A DNA stretch of 64,000 nt from Marinobacterium lacunae (GTDB lineage: Bacteria > Pseudomonadota > Gammaproteobacteria > Pseudomonadales > Balneatricaceae). Positions 34,859-42,162 of this stretch are shown piece by piece. Under the pieces are notes generated by a model, which was given only the letters and a program-made list of their open reading frames with translations, ran no database searches and was not told the origin of the DNA. A program made the translations under genes and the position numbers. Within the stretch, counting starts at the first letter, position 1; every line of letters begins with the position of its first letter. The stretch spans positions 27,615 to 91,614 of the forward strand of contig NZ_JMQN01000029.1 in the NCBI RefSeq assembly GCF_000705555.1, written 5' to 3'.

Positions 34859-35899
34859 ATGAAAGCTCTTGTCTATCAGGGCCCCGGCCAGAAAGCAGTT
34901 GTCGACAAGGATAAGCCGACAGTACTTAAGCCCACGGATGCTGTGGTGCGCATGACGAAAACCACCATCTGCGGTACCGATCTTCACATCATCAAGGGTG
35001 ATGTGCCAACGGTAGAGGAGGGGCGTACGCTCGGTCATGAGGGCGTCGGTGTCATCGAAGAGGTGGGCAGTGCCGTCAATAACTTCAAAAAAGGGGATCG
35101 TGTGCTGATCTCCTGCATCACTTCGTGCGGCCGCTGTGCCAACTGCAAGAAACAGCTGTATGCGCACTGTGAAGATGGCGGCTGGATTCTCGGTCACCTG
35201 ATCGATGGCACTCAGGCTGATTACGTGCGTATCCCTCACGCCGACAACAGCCTCTATCCGATTCCGGCCGGGGAGGATGAAGAAGCACTGGTCATGCTCA
35301 GTGATATTCTGCCGACGGGTTTTGAAATCGGGGTCCTGAATGGACAGGTGGCACCGGGCTGTACCGTCGCTATCGTCGGTGCAGGCCCTGTGGGTATGGC
35401 TGCATTGCTGACCGCCCAGTTCTACTCGCCGGCGCATATCATCATGATCGACATGGACGATAACCGGCTGGAGGCAGCCAAAACCTTTGGCGCGACGGAT
35501 CTGATCAACAGCGCTCGACAGAATGCGATTGAGACGGTGATGGCGTTAACCAACAACCGCGGTGTCGATGTGGCGATTGAGGCGGTGGGTATTCCCGCCA
35601 CCTTCGATATCTGCCAGGAGATTGTCACTGCGGGAGGCAACATCGCCAACGTGGGTGTGCACGGTACCAGTGTGGATCTGCATATCGAAAAGTTGTGGAT
35701 CAAGAACATCACACTCACCACCGGTTTGGTGAATACCAATACCACACCGATGCTGATGAAGACGCTGGAGTCCGGCAAGGTTCAGCCAGAGCAGTTGATC
35801 ACCCACCATTTTGCCCTTGATGAAATTATGGCGGCGTATGAGGTGTTCGGGAATGCGGCCAAGGAGAAGGCCATGAAAGTGATCCTGAGCGCCGACTAG
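34859..35899 (+). CDS. Zinc-dependent alcohol dehydrogenase
   Basis: 346-residue medium-chain dehydrogenase from ATG 34859, which follows CTAAGG; the longer frame to 34745 adds no family sequence. Catalytic zinc ligands Cys38 (TICGTD) and His60/Glu61 (GHEG); structural zinc cysteines C90, C93, C96 and C104; nucleotide fold VGAGPVGMAA with an Asp (MIDMDD) that favours NAD over NADP. It belongs with the short-chain/secondary-alcohol or butanediol-type branch rather than formaldehyde dehydrogenases. It lies downstream of the TRAP genes, separated by a terminator and by the IclR-type palindromes, so it is probably a separately controlled step for the same or a related substrate. Confidence 0.87.
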   Translation: MKALVYQGPGQKAVVDKDKPTVLKPTDAVVRMTKTTICGTDLHIIKGDVPTVEEGRTLGHEGVGVIEEVGSAVNNFKKGDRVLISCITSCGRCANCKKQLYAHCEDGGWILGHLIDGTQADYVRIPHADNSLYPIPAGEDEEALVMLSDILPTGFEIGVLNGQVAPGCTVAIVGAGPVGMAALLTAQFYSPAHIIMIDMDDNRLEAAKTFGATDLINSARQNAIETVMALTNNRGVDVAIEAVGIPATFDICQEIVTAGGNIANVGVHGTSVDLHIEKLWIKNITLTTGLVNTNTTPMLMKTLESGKVQPEQLITHHFALDEIMAAYEVFGNAAKEKAMKVILSAD

Positions 35900-35910
35900 C
35901 CAGATGCATG

Positions 35911-35934
35911 GGGAGGGGGAGCCCTCCCTTTTTT
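35911..35934. terminator. Terminator after the alcohol dehydrogenase
   Basis: GGGAGGG/CCCTCCC stem (35911-35917, 35922-35928) with a GGAG loop followed by six T residues, between convergent genes. Confidence 0.85.
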
Positions 35935-38749
35935 ACCCTGCATACTGGTGAGCGCTGGAACGGATCCATTGCGGCAGAGCGTCTGCAGGCATGGGGCGTG
36001 CAATGCCGTATCCCTGAGCCAGTTCACAGCCAAGGCTCAGTAACTTTTCACCGTGGGCCTGAGATTCCACCCCTTCGGCTATTACTTCCAGATTGAAGGC
36101 TTCCGCCAGACCCAGTACACCCTTGAGAATCGCCAGATCGTCCGGGTCTTCCAGCATATCCCGGACAAAGGTCTGATCGATCTTCAGCGTCCTTACCGGC
36201 AGGTGCTTGAGGTAGGAGAGGGACGAATAGCCGGTACCGAAATCATCAAGCGAGAACATGACGCCGATGGCCTGGCATTCACGCATGATCTTCGATACCT
36301 GCGTCATGTTATCCAGTGCGCTGGTTTCCAGTATCTCCAGTTCGAGCTGGTCGGGCTTGAGCTCAGGGTAGCGCGCAAGGGCTTCCTGAAGATGGGGCAC
36401 GAAGGTTGAGTGTTGCAGGTGAACGGCTGCGATATTGACGCTGACCACCATCGAAAGACCTTGCGCCTGCCACCGCGATAGCTGAGTCAGGGCTTGCTCG
36501 ATGGTCCAGTCTCCCAGCAGCACCATCAACTCGTGTGTTTCGATCGCGGGCAGGAAACGTCCGGGGGAGAGCAGGCCCAGTGTCGGGTGATTCCAGCGGA
36601 TCAGCGCTTCTACCCCGACTATCTGGCCGGTGCGCAGATTGAGTTGAGGCTGATAGTGCAGTTCGAACTCGTTGTGGGCCAGGCCGTGGCGAATCTGCTC
36701 GATCTCCTCATAGCGGTGACGCAAAGAGCGGTCCTGCTTGGCATCGAAAATATGGTATCGGTTCTTGCCGTTGAGCTTGGCCTGGTACATCGCCTGATCG
36801 GCCTGACGTATCAGTTGGTCGGCGTCAGATTCATCATTGGGGGCGTAGAAGGTAACGCCGATACTGGCTGAAACCTGCACCGGATGGCCCTCGATCAGCA
36901 ACTGCTTTGAGCTTGTCTCGAGAATCCGCTCAATGCCTGGTCGGCAGTCCTTCATATCGGCGATGTCGGGTAGAATCGCGACAAATTCATCGCCGCCTAG
37001 CCGAGCAAGCGTGTCCTCTTCCCGAAGCGTCCGTTTCAGCTGTTTGGACAGCTCAATCAGCAACAGATCGCCGATATCGTGGCCGAGGCGGTCGTTGACC
37101 TCCTTGAAACCATCCAAGTCAAGAAACAGCAGGGCCAGCGGATGATGGTGACGGTTGGAGTGAGCGATGGCCTGACGAAGGCGGTCGGCTAACAGCAGTC
37201 GGTTGGGTAGACCTGTGAGCACATCATAATGTGCGATCTGTTCCAGCTTCTGCTCATGGGCTTTAAGCGTCGAAATGTCCGCAAAAAGTGCGACATAGTT
37301 TTGGTGTCGGCCTTCTGCGTCCGATACGGCACTGATAGTCAAAAACTCCGGGTAGATTTCACCATTTTTGCGGCGATTCCAGATCTCGCCCGACCAATAG
37401 CCCTTTCTGATCAATTCCTGCCACATGGCTTGATAAAATGCTTCATCCTGTCGGCCCGACTTGAGGATGCGGGGGTTCTGGCCGACTGAGTCAGATTTCG
37501 AATAGCCGGTGATGCGGCTGAACGCTTGGTTTACATCAATAATCAGGCCTTTTGCATCGGTTATAAAAATGCCTTCGCGAGCGTGCTGGAACACGCTGGC
37601 GGAGAGCACCAGTTGTTCTTCGGCCTGACGTCGCTCGGTGATGTCCTGATGGGTGCCGAACATGGTCTGCGGTTTGCCATCGGCATCCCAGGTAAATACC
37701 TTGCCGCGATCGAGCACCCATACCCAATGACCGTCCCTGTGCCGCATGCGGGCTTCGCACTCGTAGTAGGGTTCTTCGCCTGAGAAGTGTCTTTGTAGCG
37801 CATCGCCTGAGCGCTCGAGATCATCCGGATGCGTGAACTTCAGCCAGGTGTCGATGGAGACGGGTTCGAGCTCTTCGAGGGTGTAGCCGATAATCTCGGC
37901 CCAGCGCTCGTTGAATACGGTTTTGCCGGTCTGGACATGCCACTCCCAGGTACCGACATTGGTGCCGTCGATTACGTTTTGCAGGCAGTCTCGTTCGAAC
38001 TGGACAGCGTCCCGCGCTTTTCGCGTGACATCCCTCATGGTGTTGAGCGTATGGCTGAGTGTGGCAACCTCCCCATAGCCGAACTCGGGGGCCGGCAGAA
38101 GCGGGATGCCATCATCGTCGCACTGGGCGAAAGCGTTGGATATTTTGTAGAGAGGTCTTACGAACAGATGCTGGACGGCGTAGATCAGGATACCGATCAG
38201 CGTTAAGGCCAGCACCAGTGAGGCGCTAATGTTTTCTATCAGAACGCGCTGTAATTCTTGAGAAATTGCCTCGCCGGTCATATAGACCGAGATTTTTCCG
38301 ATGGGTTTGCCCTGTGAGGAGATGATAGGTGCTTCGACGCTGTAGTAGGCGTTCTGCAACCGGCCTTGTTGCGCTTCGTTTTGGGGATCGAAATCGATAT
38401 AGGTACCCTCTGCACCGAGTATCGATCCACTGGTGAAGGTCGGCCCGTCAGGGCTAGCCCCCTTGCGTTTATCTTCTAGTGTGATGGCATAGAACGCCTG
38501 AAGCTTCGCTTCTGTTGCCACCATCTTTTCATAGTCGTCGACCGCGTACGCCTCCATTAGCGGGGCAATATTGTTGCTCAGACGCTCAAGGCTGCGCCTT
38601 GCATCCTCTTTCATGTGACGGGTGATATGTTCGCTTTGAACCTGGAAGTGACTCATGGTCAGTACGATGAAGACAATGGTCACCATGATAGCGATCAAAA
38701 GGCTCAGCAGGGCCAGCAGCGAGAGGGGCTTGCGGCGTTTTTCATGCAT
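35933..38749 (-). CDS. Membrane PAS-PAS-GGDEF-EAL c-di-GMP enzyme
   Basis: 938 residues. N-terminal membrane segment (~10-35), periplasmic sensor region (~36-170), second membrane segment (~172-198), HAMP-like linker, PAS ~262-375 (WAEIIGYTLEELEPVS) and PAS ~385-495 (FSRITGYSKSDSVGQNPRIL), GGDEF ~510-670 with an intact RLGGDEF loop near 586, and EAL ~690-935 with intact GVEALIRWNHP near 712, DDFGTGYSSLSYL and EGVES. Both catalytic motifs are complete, so it could both make and break c-di-GMP, with redox or ligand input from the sensors. Its start is 5 bp after the stop of a 52-residue ORF that itself overlaps the fds regulator, which suggests one leftward operon. Confidence 0.9.
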   Translation of the reverse strand: MHEKRRKPLSLLALLSLLIAIMVTIVFIVLTMSHFQVQSEHITRHMKEDARRSLERLSNNIAPLMEAYAVDDYEKMVATEAKLQAFYAITLEDKRKGASPDGPTFTSGSILGAEGTYIDFDPQNEAQQGRLQNAYYSVEAPIISSQGKPIGKISVYMTGEAISQELQRVLIENISASLVLALTLIGILIYAVQHLFVRPLYKISNAFAQCDDDGIPLLPAPEFGYGEVATLSHTLNTMRDVTRKARDAVQFERDCLQNVIDGTNVGTWEWHVQTGKTVFNERWAEIIGYTLEELEPVSIDTWLKFTHPDDLERSGDALQRHFSGEEPYYECEARMRHRDGHWVWVLDRGKVFTWDADGKPQTMFGTHQDITERRQAEEQLVLSASVFQHAREGIFITDAKGLIIDVNQAFSRITGYSKSDSVGQNPRILKSGRQDEAFYQAMWQELIRKGYWSGEIWNRRKNGEIYPEFLTISAVSDAEGRHQNYVALFADISTLKAHEQKLEQIAHYDVLTGLPNRLLLADRLRQAIAHSNRHHHPLALLFLDLDGFKEVNDRLGHDIGDLLLIELSKQLKRTLREEDTLARLGGDEFVAILPDIADMKDCRPGIERILETSSKQLLIEGHPVQVSASIGVTFYAPNDESDADQLIRQADQAMYQAKLNGKNRYHIFDAKQDRSLRHRYEEIEQIRHGLAHNEFELHYQPQLNLRTGQIVGVEALIRWNHPTLGLLSPGRFLPAIETHELMVLLGDWTIEQALTQLSRWQAQGLSMVVSVNIAAVHLQHSTFVPHLQEALARYPELKPDQLELEILETSALDNMTQVSKIMRECQAIGVMFSLDDFGTGYSSLSYLKHLPVRTLKIDQTFVRDMLEDPDDLAILKGVLGLAEAFNLEVIAEGVESQAHGEKLLSLGCELAQGYGIARPMPADALPQWIRSSAHQYAG

Positions 38750-38754
38750 GGGGT

Positions 38755-38913
38755 TTAGTCTGCCTCCAGCCCAAGTACGTTGCGTCGTATCATGCCCATG
38801 AACTCCGGTTCGGCATAGAAGCAGTTCAACAGCATCTGGTCGGCCTTGTTCAGCTCGTTAATGGCATCAATCGCGCTCTGGAAGGGCTGACACCTGACTG
38901 ATCGGTCAGTCAT
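38755..38913 (-). CDS. 52-residue hypothetical protein overlapping the formate regulator
   Basis: Small frame from ATG 38913 to TAA, overlapping the last 8 bases of the upstream regulator (ATGACTGA) and ending 5 bp before the c-di-GMP gene. GAGGCG lies 8-9 nt upstream. The protein begins MTDRSVRCQPFQSAIDAINE and later reads LNCFYAEPEFMGMIRRN; codon choice matches the neighbours, which supports real coding. No family recognised. Tight packing on both sides suggests translation coupling in a regulator / small protein / GGDEF-EAL unit. Confidence 0.55.
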   Translation of the reverse strand: MTDRSVRCQPFQSAIDAINELNKADQMLLNCFYAEPEFMGMIRRNVLGLEAD

Positions 38914-39976
38914 TTGAGATTAACGCCTCAAGCGTGACGATGTCACCACAATCAGCGCTTTCATAGCCGGGCAGGGCGTCCACAGCGGTTCTGAATGCAT
39001 CATCTTTAAGCGTTTTCAGCAGGCTTTGCATAGCGGGCATCTCCAGTGTGCGCTGATGACAGGCGATCAAGTAACGCTCGCGGGCCAGCGGGATAAAATC
39101 CAGACCAAACTGGCTGGCCGCGGCTTGCACGCCAAACCCGGTATCCGCCATGCCGGCTGCAACATGGGCCGCTACGGCTGAGTGGGTGAACTCGATGCCG
39201 GCGCTTTCCAGACAGGTTTCTGTGTCCAGGCCGGCCCGTCGCATCAGCTCCTCGAGCAGCTTGCGTGTGCCCGAACCCGGTTCGCGGTTGATAAAGCGGA
39301 CATCTTCGCGGCAGAGATCGGCCAGCGTTTCGATATTCAGAGGGTTTCCGGGTTTGATCATCAAGCCCTGTGCGCGGGTGATAAAACGAATGATGCGGTG
39401 CGCGCGGGGTTTGAGCAGTTTGTCGACCCAGCCTTTCATCTCGTCGCTGATTGCTTCGACCGGCAGGTGAAATCCGGCAAGGTCGCACTGATCCCGTGCC
39501 ATCGACGCCAGTGCATCCTGCCCCTGCTTGTATTGCAGATCCAGTTCAAACCCCTGAATGAAACGCGGCAAAAGCTCCACTGCATAGCCGTGGCTGGCAT
39601 GCAGACGCAGCCCCGGACGGCTACCCTCTAAGAGGCGGGACAGCTCGATGTTGAGCTCGGATGTGATGTTGTCGAGCTGGGGCTCCAGTCGTGCGATCAC
39701 TCTTTTTTCGGCCCATAACAGCTTGTCGCCCAGCGGTGTCAGCCGGGCACCGCGCCCCTTTTCGAGCTCGACCAGCGGGGTGCCGAAAAACTCGGCCCAT
39801 TTATTGAGTTGGTTCCAGGCGTGACGGTAGGAGATGCCGGTTCTCGCCGCGGCGCTGGTGAGCTTTTTATCCTGCTCGATATGTCGCAAAAGGATAAATA
39901 GCTGCGGATCAAGTGTGCGACCCTGATCGTCTCGGAAGGACCAGGTGGGAACGATGCTGATCTTATGAATAGGCAT
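38906..39976 (-). CDS. ModE-like HTH regulator with periplasmic-binding-protein domain, candidate formate dehydrogenase regulator
   Basis: 356 residues. The N-terminal ~110 are a ModE/LysR-type winged helix (LFILLRHIEQDKKLTSAAAR, SYRHAWNQLNKWAEFFG, GRGARLTPLGDKLL). From ~125 the protein has a substrate-binding fold of the PBP-like class (LRLHASHGYAVELLPRFI, REDVRFINREPGSGTRKLLE, HSAVAAHVAAGMADTGFGV). The combination is found in one-component regulators of molybdenum enzymes. It is divergent from fdsG across a 115-bp gap with three TTTCATATT-type elements, so control of the fds operon in response to molybdate or formate is the likely job. No molybdate-binding Mop domain is visible. Start ATG 39976 is the only good one. 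Confidence 0.85.
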   Translation of the reverse strand: MPIHKISIVPTWSFRDDQGRTLDPQLFILLRHIEQDKKLTSAAARTGISYRHAWNQLNKWAEFFGTPLVELEKGRGARLTPLGDKLLWAEKRVIARLEPQLDNITSELNIELSRLLEGSRPGLRLHASHGYAVELLPRFIQGFELDLQYKQGQDALASMARDQCDLAGFHLPVEAISDEMKGWVDKLLKPRAHRIIRFITRAQGLMIKPGNPLNIETLADLCREDVRFINREPGSGTRKLLEELMRRAGLDTETCLESAGIEFTHSAVAAHVAAGMADTGFGVQAAASQFGLDFIPLARERYLIACHQRTLEMPAMQSLLKTLKDDAFRTAVDALPGYESADCGDIVTLEALISND

Positions 39977-40091
39977 TTTGTTTCATATTTTGATTAGTAC
40001 CCTCTGATGTTAATTTGTACGCCATAAAAAGAGCAACACTTCTGCTTGAATATGAAATTTGGTTCATATTTCGGCGGTAGGAGGATAACCA
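39977..40091. promoter_or_regulatory. Divergent fds promoter with repeated TTCATATTT operators
   Basis: The element occurs at 39981-39990 (TTTCATATTT), inverted at 40049-40057 (AATATGAAA), and again at 40063-40071 (TTCATATTT). The last two form the near-palindrome ATATGAA-N6-TTCATAT. They are the obvious candidate sites for the divergent ModE-like regulator. AGGAGG for fdsG follows at 40079-40084. Confidence 0.6.
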
Positions 40092-40589
40092 ATGAGTACG
40101 CCGGGAAGCGCGAGCTGGGAGCCAACAGTCGCGCAAGCCATCATCGATGAGCTCAAGTCCAAGCCGGGAGCGCTTTTGCCGATCCTGCACGCCATTCAGG
40201 ACCGCTTTACCTATATCCCTGACGATGCCGTATCCCTGATCGCGCCTGCGCTTAAATTGAGCCGCGCGGAGGTTCATGGCGTGATCAGCTTTTACCACCA
40301 CTTCCGTACCCGGGAGCCCGGCCGTCATGTGGTCGAGATCTGCCGTGCCGAGGCGTGTCAGGCACAGGGTGCGCGTGCCCTTGAAGCGCATGCAAAGGCG
40401 GCGCTTGGGGTCGATTACCATCAGACAACTGCGGACCGCACGGTGACGCTGGAGCCGGTTTACTGTCTGGGTAACTGCGCCTGCGGACCTTCGGTGCGTG
40501 TGGGTGACGAGATTCACGCCGGTGTTGATGCGCAGCGCTTTGATGAACTGGTCGATGCGCTTAAAACCGACCGGCTGGAGGTGCAGTAA
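40092..40589 (+). CDS. fdsG: NAD-dependent formate dehydrogenase gamma subunit
   Basis: 165 residues, NuoE/thioredoxin-like [2Fe-2S] subunit of the soluble, oxygen-tolerant molybdenum formate dehydrogenase. Cluster cysteines are in EICRAEACQAQGA and CLGNCACGPS, the C-x4-C and C-x3-C pattern of the family; the N-terminal helical part is PILHAIQDRFTYIPDDAV. It relays electrons near the FMN site in FdsB. AGGAGG precedes the ATG. Its stop overlaps the fdsB start by one base (TAATG). Confidence 0.93.
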   Translation: MSTPGSASWEPTVAQAIIDELKSKPGALLPILHAIQDRFTYIPDDAVSLIAPALKLSRAEVHGVISFYHHFRTREPGRHVVEICRAEACQAQGARALEAHAKAALGVDYHQTTADRTVTLEPVYCLGNCACGPSVRVGDEIHAGVDAQRFDELVDALKTDRLEVQ

Positions 40590-42160
40590 TGGCTTACCGA
40601 GTGTATGTGCCGTCTGATACCACCGCCAAGGCGTTGGGTGCCGACCGACTTGCCGCCAGCATCGATGCGCTGGCGCATGAGATGGGCGATCCGTTGGAGA
40701 TTCGCCGTAATGGTACGCGTGCTCTCTACTGGCTTGAGCCGCTGATCGAGGTGGATACACCCGAAGGGCGTTATGGCTTTGGACCGGTCAAAGAGCGGGA
40801 TCTGGAATCCCTGTTTGCCGTTGAGTTCTGGAAGGGCGAGGTGGACCATCCGCTGGCGCTGGGCTTGGTCGAAGAGATCCCTTACCTCAAGCGTCAGCAG
40901 CGTCTGACCTTTGCCCGTGCCGGTGTTATCGATCCGTTATCGTTGGACGATTACAAGGCGCACGGCGGCTACAGGGGGCTGGATAATGCTCTGGCACTGG
41001 AACCACAGGTGATCGTCGATGCGGTGAAGGAGTCCGGCCTGCGCGGTCGTGGCGGCGCGGCGTTCCCCACCGGTATCAAGTGGCAGACCGTGCTTAACGC
41101 GCCGGCCGATCAGAAGTACATCGTCTGCAACGCCGATGAGGGCGACTCAGGTACTTTTGCCGATCGTCTTGTCATGGAGTGCGACCCGTTCATGCTGATC
41201 GAGGGGATGACCATCGCCGGTCTCGCCGTCGGCGCGACCCAGGGCTACATCTACCTGCGCTCCGAATACCCCTTGGCACAGAAGAACCTGAACGCCGCGA
41301 TTGAAACCGCCTACGCCAATAATCTGCTCGGTGAAAATATCCTGGGCAGTGGCCAGCGCTTCGATCTGGAAGTACGTTTGGGTGCCGGTGCTTATATCTG
41401 TGGCGAAGAGACCTCGCTGCTGGAAAGCTTGGAGGGCAAGCGCGGGCTGGTGCGCGCCAAGCCGCCGCTGCCCGCCATCGTCGGCCTGTTCGGTAAACCG
41501 ACTGTGGTCAACAATGTACTGTCGCTGGCGGCGGTGCCGTTCATCCTCGATCGGGGCGCCAAGGCGTATGCCGACTGCGGTATGGGTCGCTCACGCGGCA
41601 CGCTGCCGTTCCAGCTCGCCGGTAACGTGAAGCAGGGTGGTTTGGTTGAACTGGCGTTTGGCCCGACCCTGCGTGAGCTGATGTTCGAGTTTGGCGGCGG
41701 TACCCGTAACGGGCGTGCGCTGCGGGCCGTGCAGGTGGGCGGTCCGCTGGGAGCCTACCTGCCGGAGAGCCAGTGGGATACACCGCTGGACTACGAAGCG
41801 TTCGCCAAGATCGGGGCCGTGCTCGGTCATGGTGGCGTGGTGATGTTCGACGATACCGTCGATATGGGTGAGCAGGCGCGTTTTTCGATGGAGTTCTGCG
41901 TGGCCGAGTCCTGCGGTAAATGCACCCCGTGCCGTATCGGTTCTACCCGTGGCGTCGAGGTGATCGACCGTATCCGGGCCGGTGAAAACGTCGAGGGTAA
42001 TCTGGAACTGCTGTCCGACCTGTGCGAGACCATGGTCGACGGTTCTCTGTGCGCGATGGGCGGTATGACGCCGTTCCCGGTACAGAGCGCCATGAAACAC
42101 TTCGGTGAAGATTTCGTGAAACATACATCTGACGCCCAAGCGCTGGCGGAGGAGGCCTGA
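40589..42160 (+). CDS. fdsB: NAD-dependent formate dehydrogenase beta subunit
   Basis: 523 residues, NuoF-like, with an N-terminal ~110-residue thioredoxin-like extension typical of FdsB. The FMN/NADH site is GRGGAAFPTGIKW and CNADEGDSGTFADR; YICGEETSLLESLEG follows; the [4Fe-4S] cysteines are in SCGKCTPCRIGSTRG and further down SLCAMGG. It is the NAD-reducing diaphorase module that accepts electrons from FdsA. Two bases separate it from fdsA, whose ribosome site GGAGGAGG lies in its last codons. Confidence 0.94.
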   Translation: MAYRVYVPSDTTAKALGADRLAASIDALAHEMGDPLEIRRNGTRALYWLEPLIEVDTPEGRYGFGPVKERDLESLFAVEFWKGEVDHPLALGLVEEIPYLKRQQRLTFARAGVIDPLSLDDYKAHGGYRGLDNALALEPQVIVDAVKESGLRGRGGAAFPTGIKWQTVLNAPADQKYIVCNADEGDSGTFADRLVMECDPFMLIEGMTIAGLAVGATQGYIYLRSEYPLAQKNLNAAIETAYANNLLGENILGSGQRFDLEVRLGAGAYICGEETSLLESLEGKRGLVRAKPPLPAIVGLFGKPTVVNNVLSLAAVPFILDRGAKAYADCGMGRSRGTLPFQLAGNVKQGGLVELAFGPTLRELMFEFGGGTRNGRALRAVQVGGPLGAYLPESQWDTPLDYEAFAKIGAVLGHGGVVMFDDTVDMGEQARFSMEFCVAESCGKCTPCRIGSTRGVEVIDRIRAGENVEGNLELLSDLCETMVDGSLCAMGGMTPFPVQSAMKHFGEDFVKHTSDAQALAEEA

Positions 42161-42162
42161 TC

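Noticed and set aside
38895..38912. TGACTGA-N4-TCAGTCA palindrome resembling a TetR-type operator
   Set aside because: It overlaps the coding overlap of the ModE-like gene and the 52-residue ORF, far from a promoter; chance is more likely, and no TetR gene is nearby.
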